From Vicia villosa (lineage: Eukaryota > Streptophyta > Magnoliopsida > Fabales > Fabaceae): DNA of 64,000 nt. Made by a program: the position numbers and the translations under genes. The stretch lies in NCBI RefSeq assembly GCF_029867415.1, contig NC_081185.1, positions 132,949,753 to 133,013,752 on the forward strand. Direction: 5' to 3'. This document shows, piece after piece, positions 37,101 to 48,268 of the stretch. The notes under the pieces were generated by a model. It was not told the origin of the DNA. It made no database searches and saw nothing but the letters and a program-made list of their open reading frames with translations. Each line of letters begins with the position of its first letter. The stretch's first letter is position 1.

Positions 37101-37779
37101 TCCTCTACAAGCCATTTTGGAACATTTTTTCCATTTGGAGATTTTATCTTGTTGATATGGGCTTTGACAAAAAAACTACTTTTGGTTGACTTTCAAACAA
37201 GACCTATAATCTTTTGGACCATATATCTTAAATAAAGAATTTTTAGCCTTGGCATTGGAGAGACAAAGTTGTAAAGAATTCAATTTCCTTTAAAATAGGC
37301 TTTGGTTGGGAAATTTCTGATGTTCCATGTGAAAGTTATGGCTGGTCAAAGTTCAGTTGACTTTTAGGTCAAAAACCCTAATTTAGAAACTTTGGAGTTT
37401 TGTTGATTTCTGAACTTTTCTTGATGAATCATGATCAACCCTTGATCAAATGATGAATGCTACTTCAAAATATTGATTTTGACCAAAAATCAAGAATTTT
37501 GACTGTATTTTGACCACAGTTGACTTTTAGGTCAAATCAGTCGACTGTTGATTATTCGAGCAGTTGACTGAGCAATCTTGTGAGTCAGAGCTTGAAACTT
37601 GGTGTGAGGATTCTTTGAGGAATATGAGAAGCCAAGAAGTCCACTTGAGGTATTCAGAACCTGATTTTACCTTGAGAGAAGCAAAACCCTAGTTGTGGGG
37701 ATTGTTGGTAAGTGAGCTTATTCCTCAGTGCTTGAGCCAAATTATTTGAAATATGATGGCCAAATTTTGGGTTATGAAA
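34165..37779 (-). mobile_element. Solo LTR of a Tat/Ogre-like element, antisense inside Athila
   Basis: GACCC stands on both sides (34160-34164 and 37780-37784), the 5-bp duplication of LTR-element integration. On the minus strand it starts TTTCATAACCCAAAATTTGG (the expected TG is mutated) and ends CTACCACCGTATTACA. The distal part (GTGCTTATACCTTCCC and GGTGGCGACTCTTGC) resembles the U5-like end of the Ogre-type LTR at 48269-52630 (GTGCTAACACCTTCCC, GTGGCGACTTTG), so the two are related lineages. No internal region or second LTR is present, indicating LTR-LTR recombination. Short open frames within it are not genes. Confidence 0.8.
35841..35912 (-). other. tRNA-like remnant inside the solo LTR
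   Basis: On the minus strand GCTTGGTTGAGTTGGTAA resembles a Pol III A box with D arm, and GTGGGTTCGATCCC 30-odd nt later is a near-perfect B box/T arm. The acceptor stem and a normal anticodon arm cannot be formed by eye, so this is a degraded tRNA or tRNA-derived SINE head. Confidence 0.4.
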
Positions 37780-38043
37780 GACCCACTCGATTCTAATTAA
37801 CTTTTATCTCTCCCCCACTCACAATTCATCATTTTCTTCATCCCTAACCTTCTTTCTCTCTTAAAAAACCTAAACCTCTATAACTACTCTCATCTTCAAG
37901 CTCGCCTTTCACCATCATCCATCCTCCAACTTTCAAAGTTCCTTCATAAAAGTTGGGTCGTTTTCCATCCTCTACGCGGGGACGGTAATTGTTTTTCCTA
38001 ATTCCACAGTTTTTGTTTGCTTAATTTTTTTTCAGGTACCAAA

Positions 38044-39318
38044 ATGCCCCCGAAGAGAGCTGAGAGAGGGAAAGCCGTAGCAGAGACCTCAAGGCCGAGA
38101 CAAAGGGCCAGACGAACTCCTAATGCACAAAATATTATCTTTGAGGAGGAAGAGCATGTTCAGAGGTATAGGGCTCCCCTTAAACGTAAGCTTGTACCGA
38201 TAAGGTATGTGTGTGACAGTACAATGCATGCTTTAGGTATGTTAGATGATGTATCAGAAATGTTTAATAATTTGGTAATTCTGGAATTTATGCATAATGA
38301 TGTGCCCACGTATGAGCGTATTACTTTTGATTTCTTGAGCACGGTAAAGTTTAAATTAGAAAAGCAGTGGACTGGTTCCTCCACGGAATACTTCGGTACC
38401 ATGACTATCAGGTTGTATAATGAGGACTATTCCGTGTCTGTTATACAATTGGGTCAGTGCCTCCAATTACCATTGGTGGAACCAGGAGTTGTACCATCTG
38501 AGTTTCGTGCAGGTGAATTTTGGGCCGTAATTATAGGTATGCCTCAGTATGAACCCCGGAGCGCCAAGGCCTCTTCAATTCAAAACCCTTGTTTCAGGTA
38601 TGCACAAAAGGGTTTGGATTTTTCCTTGTTTGAACGCGGCGGTAACACAGGAGTGACGGAAAAAATGGAGTTTTTTATGATGCTCGCCATGGTAAATGAT
38701 GACCCGGTCAATGTGGCAGCATTTGCAGCTGACCACTTATGTACTATGGGGTATGATTATTCAAATTGCTGAATGGTGTGGTTGTAGATAGGTAATGGAT
38801 AGGGAAACCCCAGTGCAAGATTTGAGCAAGCTTTACCTTAATGCTCTGTGCTTGCAGGGGATGCTTGAGGTAGGTCGTCAAGGCTATATGTTGGTAAGTC
38901 GGACACGGCGGCTGTTGAGACTGCCCAACACTGACAGTACTAATATTGTTAATAATGTTAATTGGTTGTATGTTGCTGCTGACCCCGAGGATGGGGCATA
39001 TGATGATATTATTGCAGGCGAGGCAATGGAAGAAAATGCACCAGCAAAAGAGCGGGGTCTTCCTCCATCCCGAACTTCACACCAACGGGGTGCGGGATCC
39101 TCCTATTCAGGATAGGATCGTTGGGGTAGATACACACAGAGATGAACCATTTCCGTACTAAGCAAATCCGCCAAGGTGTAGAGCTATTCCGGTAAGGCAC
39201 AGAAATTGACAGGATGGTTGCAGAGCAACTCCGTCAGGGGGCTGCTATTGATGATGTGCAGGCCATGCTACATCAACAGATGTTGCACTTCCCGCAGCAT
39301 CCTCCTCCGCCTCAGTAG
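38044..39318 (+). pseudogene. ATHILA-type ORF downstream of pol (env position)
   Basis: The first frame reads MPPKRAERGKAVAETSRPRQ at 38044, then RYVCDSTMHALGMLDDVSEM, DVPTYERITFDFLSTVKF, RLYNEDYSVSVIQLG and FRAGEFWAVIIGMPQYEPR. It stops at 38772 and continues in other frames through PVQDLSKLYLNALCLQGMLE to a Pro-rich end near 39318. It corresponds to the ATHILA ORF-1 family found between pol and the 3' LTR of Athila elements; its function is unknown, and no transmembrane segment is obvious. The ATG is preceded by a pyrimidine tract ending TTTTTTTTCAG (38023-38033), a good splice acceptor, which would fit expression from a spliced subgenomic RNA. Confidence 0.75.
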
Positions 39319-40657
39319 ACACTTTAAGTCCTTCCCGCATTTGACCCAAAACATTGAGGTCAATGTTTAGTTCATGTGTGGGAGGGGTTCTTTTCATTTG
39401 CTTTTAGTTATTTTCCGTTTTTATTGTGTTTTGTTTTTGTTTGAATTTTAGCATTGATTTCAGTTTATCTGTGTGTGGTGTTGATATTGTGTTAAAAATT
39501 GATTGATGGACGTCGAATGAATGTTGGAAGGGTAGTTAAGGGATGAAAGGTACAACCTGAACTTACTCTCCTGAGGCACCCTGGAAGTTGACACAGCCGA
39601 AATAAAAAAATATTTTTGGATGCAACTTGGTGATACAGGACCAAGAGGGTTGTATGGTGTACCTTAGCTGGAAAAGAAGCCACATGATACGAGTAGTGCG
39701 TTGGAACCTATAAGCTTATCCAACATGGTGAGGTTACAAAAAGCCAAACGCAACAGATGGTCATCATGAGAGTTTAGTCAGGCATGACTTTATCACTCTG
39801 ATTTTGCATATTTTCTGTTGACATAGCACAATAAGAGGACACACACTGAGGCATTTGTTTGTTTTACCACCTGAGTCGTTCTAGCCATCATTATTCATAT
39901 GTCTATCCTTTGTTACCCCTGTTAGGCCATATCCAATTTTTTGTTATAACCGCATTTGTAAACCCATAGCCAAACACTTCCAACCCCTTGCTCGGCATCA
40001 ATGTTGTAGTTTTCAAAGTTGTGCAAAAAAATATAAGTTTGGGGTGGTAATCATCAAAGAAGCAGGCAAGTGTAAAGGAAAAGAAAAAAAAATAAAAATA
40101 AAAATAAAAAGTCAAAAGGAAAAGAAAAAGAAACACTTGCCCGAATGAAACACTCAATTACATTTAGCACTGAAAATGAGTGAAGCAAAAGAGTCTAAGT
40201 CGAATAGACCCCCAGTGTAACAAGTTGAGCACAAAGACAAGAAACACAACATGAATGTCGATCCCTAACCCATCTGTTTATCATTTTCCTTGTTTATCCC
40301 ACAGTACCTTGGCCCAGTTACAACTCGAAAGACCTCAAAAAGTGTGTGAACTTTGTTTGTGTAGTGAAGATATAATTTATTCAAAATTAAGAGTTAATAC
40401 AACATACCTTGATTTTGTGAGTGCAAGACATTTTAACCCTGCGAGATTTGGTGAGAAGTGTGAAAAATCTTACAGGTGAAAAGGTACTCTGATGTGGAAG
40501 CGTGGTAGTAAGTTCGGTTTGACGAGCCAGAGACTTTATCAGGAAGGTAGAAGCAAAGTGCGAATAATAGCGGCGGTCTTGTGGAAAGTAAAGTCCAGGT
40601 TGACCTCTGCTTGGTCTCTTACATCATTGAGGAAAAGCAATGAGATAAGTTTGGGGC
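39319..40657 (+). other. Athila-like 3' untranslated region and polypurine tract
   Basis: Non-coding apart from chance frames. The end, GAGATAAGTTTGGGGC (40642-40657), abuts the 3' LTR and is the probable polypurine tract for plus-strand priming. An A/G-rich stretch lies at about 40078-40132. Confidence 0.65.
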
Positions 40658-42100
40658 TGTGATCAGTCACCATTTCTACCTAAATTCCGTCATGCATTTG
40701 GCCTAAATCTGTCGATTCGGTAACACTTTGATTTGAGTTTTATTGTTTTTGCTTAAGTATTTCATGTTTATTTGTGTTACGTGATTACTGTGCATCGTGT
40801 TTTAATTTGAGTTATTTAGATGCTTTTGATGCCTTTTGGTTGGTAGTGTTCAGGTTTCAAGTTTAGTTGAACGGTCTAAGGTGCTAATGCAACGATGGAT
40901 GAAGATTGGCAAGTCCTAAAGATGAAAAATGATGAAGAACTAGAGGCCAACACGGCCCGTGTCAGAAAATTGCAAATCTACCACACAAAAACCAGGGGGC
41001 TGACATGGGTGCCCGTGTTTCCTGGCACGGCCCGTGTCAAAGAAGAAAAAAATCTCAAGTTTGGAAGCCAACACGGCCCGTGCCAGAGAAGAAAAAATCT
41101 CAAGTTTGGAAGCTAACACGGCCGTCTGTGTTGCCTGGCACGGCCCGTGTTGGCAGGCGCGTCAGATTTTATATTTTAGGTTTTTGTTCATTAAACTTAG
41201 TCTTAAGGGTACTTTAGACATTCTACTAGGCTGGGATTTGCACTGAGACTATTTAGGTTAGTTTTTGAGAACTTTTTAGGGACTTTTGCATTATACGATT
41301 AAAAATCACACAAGAGAGAAGATAGCTTCATCAAGAGTTTTGGAGACTGAGGGATTCAAGGGTTTCCACCATTGAAGATCAAAATCACCATTATTTTTTA
41401 GTAATGTCTAAATTCTTTATTATGTCTTTCTTGAATATTATGAGAGGCTAAACCCCCAAATGCTATGGGGTGGTCCTGATTTGGTTTATGTAATGACTAT
41501 GAATTATTGAGTTAATCAATCATTTTGTTTATGTTTTTCAATTTAATTATGCAATGTGTTTATGCTTTCTCTTTCGGTCAAATAGAGAATGATCAAGGAC
41601 TGGCAGGTACATGACTGTAGTTGTTAGGGTTTTTGCATAATTAGATTATAGTAGATATCACCTAGGACTAGGAATACCCTATAAGCACCATATATAACCT
41701 TGATAATACCATTTATTGAATTCATTCTTTATCTTCATGGGTATTGAGATTAAGACTGAGTGTTTAAGGGTTTTTCACTAAGGACTTAGGGAAAAACATT
41801 CTGGAGGTTGGTAATTGAAAATACATAAATTACATTGAGTAAATTGAGTTTCATAGCAATTCCAGCCAAATCAACCATTCACCCTAGCATGCCTTTACTT
41901 TTGATAAGAAAAGTCAATTTATTTTCTCATTATTATTTCTTCGCAAGGATTTAATCCAACCAAACCAAAACTTCAGTTTTTGTTCAATTGGATCAATATT
42001 AAAAATTGGTATTTCCTAAGCAGTCCTCGAGATCTATACTTGGGGTAAATCTATTATTACTACATCGGTGAAAATAGTACACTTGTTATTTTTCTGATCA
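40658..42100 (+). repeat. Athila-like 3' LTR
   Basis: Starts TGTGATCAGTCACC and ends TTTTTCTGATCA. Relative to the 5' LTR it lacks one CACCTGACACGACCCAAGT segment and has a tandem duplication of GAAGAAAAAAATCTCAAG plus TTTGGAAGCCAACACGG (about 41040-41120). Confidence 0.9.
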
Positions 42101-42379
42101 TACACCTTGGCCCAACTTCTTTTATAATTCTCACCATTTCCCTTATTTTCCCATAGTTTCTATTTTCCATCCAAAACCTCTACTTTCTAATTATTTTAAT
42201 ATTATTCCATTATTTTAAATCAACTAAAATCATACTAACTTCCAATAATACCCATAAAACTATATAGCACATAATATCACTAAAATAATCAATTAAACCA
42301 CCAAATAAATATAAACAAATATTGAATTAGTTAAAACTAATTACGCAAAATCGGGGGTTACAACTTTCCCCACTTACAA

Positions 42380-43168
42380 AAATTTAGCCCTAAAAAATTA
42401 CCTAAAATGAACAGAGTCGGGTACGACTCTCTCATCTGACTCTTCACCTCCCACGTCACACTTCCACCAGCAGGTCCTCTCTACACAACCTTTACTAATG
42501 AAATCTCCTTACCTCTCAAGTGATTCACTTCTTTACCCTTTATTCTCAAGGGAGATGCCTCAAGAATCAAGTTCTCTCTAAGTTGCACATCATCTATTTG
42601 AATCACACGAGACTGATCCTGAATGTGCTTCTGCATTTGAGACACGTGAAAGACTTCAAGAAAAATTGAAAGAAATGACGGTAATGAAACTATGTATGCC
42701 ACCTCTCATACTCTCTAGAGGATCTGATATGGACCAATAAAATAGGGCACGAGTTTTCAAGATTTCAATGTTAGACCCACACCAGTTACTATATTAACTC
42801 TAAAAAACACATGGTTTCCCTCTTGGAACCCAAGTGTTTTCCTTCATTTATCATGGTAACTCTTCTGTCGACTTTGCGAAGCTCTCATTTTCTCTTGGAT
42901 CAGCTTGATCTTTTCGGTGGTCTGCTAAAGAATTCCAGGTCCGAGTAGAGCACTCTCACTAGATTCGTACCAAAACAATGGAGTCCTACATCTCCTTCCA
43001 AACTAAACTTCACATGGAGCCATCCCAATACTAAAATAAAATCTATTGTTGTAGGTGAATTCCATCAACGACAAGTAGATATTTGAATTACCTCCCTACT
43101 CTAGCACACAAGCTCTCAACATATCTTCCAAGGATCAGATAGTCATTTTCGTTTGACCGTCTACTCTG
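42380..43168 (-). pseudogene. Chromovirus integrase C-terminus with chromodomain-like end
   Basis: Reading from 43168 down, broken frames give the integrase tail of Ty3/gypsy chromoviruses. RTLEDMLRACVLE-like sequence is followed by an intact frame from 42702, VAYIVSLPSFLSIFLEVFHV then SQMQKHIQDQSRVIQIDDVQ. The end is a chromodomain-type WRGPAGGSVTWEVKSQMRE. This order (INT, HVSQ, chromo-like WxGP..TWE) is that of the Tekay/Del clade. Several stops upstream of 42702 make it non-functional. A purine tract and LTR follow at 42362 on the same strand. Confidence 0.75.
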
Positions 43169-43689
43169 CAAATGATTGATGTCAATAATATTAAAATATA
43201 TATAATTTATAAGTTTATCAGACTCATTTTTTAGTAAGTGTAAAATAACAATTTATATGAAATTTTCATTTTCATGATAGAATTATGAAAAATTATGGGT
43301 TAAATATACAAAATCCCCCTGTAATGTTAGCGAGTTTTTATTTTAGCCCTTGTAAAAAAAGTTTTTGATCCCCCCTTAACTTATCTAGATTCCCTCACTA
43401 AACCCGCCAATTGCCACTTGTTCATCCAGATTCTCCATCTTTTTTTCCAATGTGGCTTATTTGTTTTAAAATATTCCACCGTGGCAGTTCCATCGTGGCA
43501 TATTTGTTTTAAAAGCTTCCAGAAGACCAGATTCTTCATTATTTTACTATGCCTTCATCAATTTGTGAATTTAGGGTTCATCGTCCCCTTTCTCTCTTTA
43601 CCAGTAGTGGAACAAAAGTTTGCTAGGGTTCATCGTTCAGAGTTTCTCTCTTCATCCAAGTCGTGTTCTTCATCTCAATCCAGGTCATG

Positions 43690-44193
43690 TTCTTCGTCTC
43701 AATCATGGGTGATAGCAATGCATCTTCCGTTGGTAACTGTGTTGGATGGGGCTTGCCAACATATGGCAGTAAAGAGGCAATGAAGATGTGGGTATCAAAC
43801 ACCATTGATAACCCAAAACGAAATTTTTTGGAAATGTAGAAATCCATTGGTAAGTGTTTGTTTTTGTTTGTAATCATATACTATTATCAGTTAGTCGTAT
43901 TTATGTGTTAATCATATTTGCAGAATGGATGTTGATTATTCTTGTGGGACGATGAGATGTGTGAGGTTCATAGGAATGAATTGATTCCCTTTAGATGCTC
44001 TGAGATGACAAAGGAATATGTGAAGGAAATTTTGAAGGACATTGTTAAGGAGAATTGGGGTGTAGAAGGCAGTTCAGAGAAGACTATAAAATTAAAGAAA
44101 AAGTCTGTAATGGAGAAGAAAAGGAACTATAACTTGATGCTTGCACTTGCTTTGTCCTGGATGTTGTTTTCAATAGTCTTTAAGTTTATGTAA
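43690..44193 (+). pseudogene. GRF-type zinc-finger protein gene, frameshifted
   Basis: The first part reads MGDSNASSVGNCVGWGLP (43706) then VSNTIDNPKRNF and, across a one-base shift in a T run, WKCRNPL. After an apparent intron (about 43852-43923) it continues FLWDDEMCEVHRNELI to a C-terminal hydrophobic segment, LMLALALSWMLFSIVFKFM, ending at 44193. Cys-x-Gly, NPKRxFWKC and WxDDExC are the GRF zinc-finger layout, and the coiled-coil plus C-terminal membrane-like helix is common in plant GRF proteins. A frameshift and an in-frame TGA near 43930 disable it. It faces the MURA pseudogene tail to tail. Confidence 0.6.
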
Positions 44194-44198
44194 TTTAG

Positions 44199-44693
44199 GG
44201 TAATGATTTCAAAAGTAAATCAATTAATGTAATGAAGAGTTATTTCAAAAGAGTATCAATTTACATAATGAAGTGTATCATCATTTTGTTTTCTTGGAAA
44301 GGCAATTTATGTTTCATTTAATTTAGTGCATCTTCATCAATAGTGTTTCTATGATTCCATGTTTCTATGCTGCAGTGGTATAAACAAGAATCCATAAATA
44401 TGAGATTACATAGCTAAGGAATAAAGAAGATAGGTTTGTTATATCAGTACAAACACAAACTTATTACCATAGCTTTAACTTAAGCATAAAGTGACATTAT
44501 CTCTGATACATCAGACCAAACATTGTATGTATATTACAATCATTACTAGCACTACCTCTGATACATCAGTACAAACACAAACTAAAATGACATTACAGGT
44601 TTGTTACATCAATTACATCATCACAAAATAACATTAGAGGTCTGTTACATTATAGGTCTTTAACGTCAGCACAAAATAAAACATATCCCAATG
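44199..44693 (-). other. Probable 3' flank shared by the GRF and MURA pseudogenes
   Basis: Non-coding; contains repeated TACATCAGTACAAACACAAAC and ATGACATTACAGGTTTGTTAC words. The Ogre-like element inserted at 44694-44698, so this DNA continues at 52636 and belongs between the two convergent genes. Confidence 0.5.
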
Positions 44694-44698
44694 ACAAC

Positions 44699-46681
44699 TG
44701 TTGCACCCCAAAATTGGCCTCTTTCTCCGTGCTATAAGTTGTGAATGGCGTTTATTTCGTCGTTCGAAAATCAAAAGGAAAATTATAAAGAGTTTCTTAT
44801 GCATGATGTGTGCGATCGTTAATTCACTGAGATTCATTGGATTTCATGCCAAGGTGTTCTTATGTGCTTCAATTGCTATCTTCTTCAAGGATTCCTTAAG
44901 GCAATATTGTCACGTTGGATTGCAGTCGAATGCGAATTATGGCATAAAAAGTGAAACGGCGATCAAAGTTGTTGTTCGTTGCTTTTAATGCAAGTAATTT
45001 GGTACATTGATTGAATTATGATCTCGGTGAAGTGAAGTTCATTCAAGTGAGGTTTTGGGTTTGTTATAATTCAAAGATTGGATTGAGATTTTTTTAAGGT
45101 GTGCTGAGATGGAAAATTAATTCGCTTTGGTTTGATTGGTATGCAATCTACAAGATCAAAAATTCCTTATAATGTTCATTCAAAATGCATTTGGAGAAAA
45201 AAGGATTTTGTTCATTGTTATTTCCAAAACCAATTCCATACAAAAACCATTACAAAAATTATGCAAATCAAGGTCCATGAACCAAAGCCCAAATTACAAT
45301 CAAGCATTTCCATTACAAATATTCCAAGTCCATGTTCAAATATACAATTCATCATGATTCATTACATAAATTACAACAAAGCAGAATTCTGCAAGAGACC
45401 ATGACACCAAGCTAGCATTCATAAAACCGAGTCGGTCATTCATTAACAAAGCAGCACCTTACTGCATAAGAAAACGATCCCGAACCAATTCCGCAGCTAA
45501 CTTCAATCAAACAGCCACACCTCAAAACCTGCTTGCACTTCCAATAAAACCAACCTTCACTCTCTCATTCATCTATAATCAACACTCTTCAATTTTATCG
45601 CTCTCTCCATTCAATCTCATAACAGAACCGAATCAATAACAAACTTCACCTCTCTCTCAGAACTCTCTCTCACTCGATCCAGAATCCTTCACACTTCACC
45701 TCACAATTCTGAGAACACAATTCTTTTTCGGGTATCTTCATCATCCTCTACCACAAGAAACCAAAAAAGACTATCATAACAGAAATCAGAAAGGAAGAAT
45801 GTAACAAACTCTAACAGAAATTCTCTGAATTCCCTCTCTCGATTAAATATTCTTCTTCACCATAATCATCGCTCCATAATCATCTTCTTCATTCATCAAC
45901 ATCCATCATTCTTTCCTCTCTGACTCAAATCCATCATCCTCGTCACTGTGAACAACAAATTCAGCATCGTCACGCCTTCACAGAAAAACGCAGGAACGAA
46001 AAGAAAAAGAATCCGAAAAAGAAGAAAAAGGAAAATGTAACAACCTGTAACAAACTTGGAACGCTCCTTCAATCTTCTTCACAAACTCAACACCATAACC
46101 GAGCCTCTTGATCTCTTCAATCTACACTCACGATTCATTCATCACACGTAACAGAAAAAGCGTAATCAATCAGAACCTCATCTTCAACCAACTACAACAT
46201 CAATCCGTGAATATTCAAGAACGACTCTGCAACTTCGCATCATCGTCACGTTACAACAACGTTCATCATCATCTTCATCGTTTTCAAACAACATCGCGAG
46301 ACCTTCAATTTGCTTTCACCTACAACAACACCGCGGCTGAATCATCAATAACGCAAAGAAGAAAATTGAATCAGAAGAGGAGAAGATGAATTCACGGAAG
46401 AAAGAGGGAGTAGATCGAAGAGGAACGGACGAACCTTACCTGAGCTCTCGAACAGCATTCGGACTTCGCTTCATCTTCATCAAATTGAAAGAGGCATTAG
46501 ATTTGTCTCCGGTTGGTATGATAGGAAGAGAGAACAATCGGAAAGGGCGAGGGTCTGATCGGAGAAGGTGAAGCCGGCGCGCCGTCGCGAGAGGAAAGCG
46601 GCGGTGTTCGTTCGCATGAATGAGGAGAGGGAGTGAGCTTCTGCAGATGAACTCCAAAGGCTACAACACGTAACCCTAAAT
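44699..46681 (+). repeat. Truncated 5' LTR of the Ogre-like element
   Basis: Matches 48269-50254 almost base for base. Similarity stops abruptly at CACGTAACCCTAAAT, after which this copy enters internal sequence. Open frames shared by both copies (for example 46386-46571) are LTR sequence, not genes. Confidence 0.95.
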
Positions 46682-47000
46682 AGAGCAACTCGCCTAATCA
46701 TTACAGGCGCTTATCCTGATGTCTAAATCAGAAGAAGTTTGTCTCTTTATCTTGACACTGTCAGATCATATGAAGGCTTACTTAATCCCGATGCCCTCAG
46801 ATCGGTTGAAGATATTTGTTCCTATCCTGATTCCAGTTCAGTTGAGGGAACCGCCTCTGGATCTCTGTCGATCTTCTGAAGGAGCAAGCCTGCTGATGCC
46901 TCAGATCAGTTGGAAATATCTACGTCCTGACGATTTATTTTCGTTCAGAAGAAGAACTCATCTGCCCAGTCCTGATGCTTACTATCAGTTGAAGATGTTT

Positions 47001-47800
47001 TCTTTTCCCGGCGTACACAGTTCGGAAGAGATATCCGTTCCTATTCCTGATAAATCAGACTTTCAGTTGAGGGAACCGCCTCCGGATCTCGTCGATCTTA
47101 CGAAGGAGCAAGCCACTGATGCCCAGATCAGATGGAGATATCTGCCTGATTGACTTTGTCATTCAGAAGAGGATTGTTCTACTTATTTTCTGGCATCATG
47201 TCCATATCAGTTTAAAGACTTCCTTTCCCGGCGTACACAGTTCGGAAGAGATATTGTTCCTATTCCTGATAAATCAGACTTTCAGTTGAGGGAACCGCCT
47301 CCGGATCTCGTCGATCTTACGAAGGAGCAAGCCACTGATACCCAGATCAGATGGAGATATCTGCCTGATTGACTTTGTCATTCAGAAGAGGATTGTTCTA
47401 CTTATTTTCTAGCATCGAGCCTAGATCAGTTAAAGACTTCCTTTCCCGGCGTACACAGTTCGGAAGAGATATCCGTTCCTATTCCTGATAAATCAGACTT
47501 TCAGTTGAGGGAACCGCCTCCAGATCTCGTCGATCTTACGAAGGAGCAAGCCACTGATACCCAGATCAGATGGAGATATCTGCCTGATTGACTTTGTCAT
47601 TCAGAAGAGGATTGTTTTACTTATTTTCTAGCATCGAGCCTAGATCAGTTCAAAGACTTCCTTTCCCGGCGTACACAGTTCGGAAGAGATATTGTTCCTA
47701 TTCCTGATAAACCAGACTTTCAGTTGAGGGAACCGCCTCCGGATCTCGTCGATCTTACGAAGGAGCAAGCCGCTGATACCCAGATCAGTTGGAATATCTG
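47001..47800 (+). repeat. Tandem repeats of about 220 bp in the Ogre-like 3' UTR
   Basis: TTTCCCGGCGTACACAGTTC recurs at about 47005, 47225, 47443 and 47663, a spacing close to 220 bp. Each unit also contains TCAGTTGAGGGAACCGCCTC and CGATCTTACGAAGGAGCAAG. A diverged partial unit lies before (46800-47000). Tandem repeats upstream of the polypurine tract are a known feature of Tat/Ogre elements in legumes and have seeded satellite DNA. Confidence 0.9.
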
Positions 47801-48249
47801 CCTGATGATTTAATTGCATCAGATGGAGATGTCGCCTTGGTACCCAGACCAGAGATACTTACTACCCGTTGATGCCCAGATCAACCGGAATATCTCCTTT
47901 CGATTCCCAGATCGACTTAGACATCTATCCCCGATTCCTGTTCGGAAGACATCTGCTACGCCTGATGCCCAGATCAGTCGAGATGTTCCTTCTCTTGATG
48001 CCCAGATCAATTGAAGTTTTTCCCCCTGCCTGTGGGGTTGCCTGTTCCTTCTTATCGCAAGTTGGAGCTACTTAATTATCCAGGTCAATTGAAGTTTTTT
48101 CTCCCTGCTTGCGGGGTGGTACATTCCTTCTTATTGCAAGATGGAATCTTCTATTGATCAAGAGTGCAAATTTTCGAGTTCATTCTGATATTCAATCTCC
48201 TTCCACCTCAACGGTTCTAAACTTTCGTTTCTCACTCGTCAAGTTCAAG

Positions 48250-48268
48250 AAGTTTGAATAGGGGCAGC
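48250..48268 (+). promoter_or_regulatory. Polypurine tract of the Ogre-like element
   Basis: AAGTTTGAATAGGGGCAGC directly precedes the TGTTGCACCCC of the 3' LTR, the position of the plus-strand primer. Confidence 0.75.

Larger units (their letters stand above)
27121..42100 (+). mobile_element. Athila/Cyclops-like Ty3/gypsy LTR retrotransposon
   Basis: Two direct LTRs (27121-28543 and 40658-42100) bound gag, protease, partial RT, RNase H and integrase, followed by a long non-coding region and an ATHILA-type ORF. The primer site TTGGCGTCGTTGCCGGGG follows the left LTR and a purine tract precedes the right one. TACA at both outer borders is a partial target duplication. The LTRs differ at many sites and by indels, so the insertion is old. 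An antisense solo LTR (34165-37779) accounts for 3.6 kb of its length. Size without it (about 11.4 kb) and LTR length fit the legume Cyclops/Calypso group. Confidence 0.9.
26138..43168 (-). mobile_element. Chromovirus (Ty3/gypsy, Tekay/Del-like) remnant, split by Athila
   Basis: The LTR piece at 26138-27120 resumes at 42101-42362 after removal of the Athila element, giving about 1.25 kb. On the minus strand the LTR start TGTAACCCCCGATTTTGCG (ending at 42362) is preceded by a purine-rich tract AAGTGGGGAAAGT, and before that by the end of the pol frame (42380-43168). The 5' part of the element is missing beyond 43168. The left LTR border is approximate: it is where similarity to the PIF1 intron stops. 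Confidence 0.7.

Noticed and set aside
43302..43400. GGGTTAAATATACAAAATCCCCC as the left TIR of the MULE
   Set aside because: Resembles legume Mutator MITE ends, but no inverted partner was seen near 56 kb, so it was not used as a border.
46108..46571. Open frames repeated at 49679-50145
   Set aside because: Duplicated because they lie in the two LTR copies of the Ogre-like element. Composition is Ser/Arg/His-rich with no domain, so these are not genes.
47001..47800. Regular repeats considered as CRISPR or a gene with protein repeats
   Set aside because: The units are about 220 bp, contiguous without spacers, in a plant retroelement 3' UTR. Stops occur in each unit, so neither CRISPR nor coding repeat fits.
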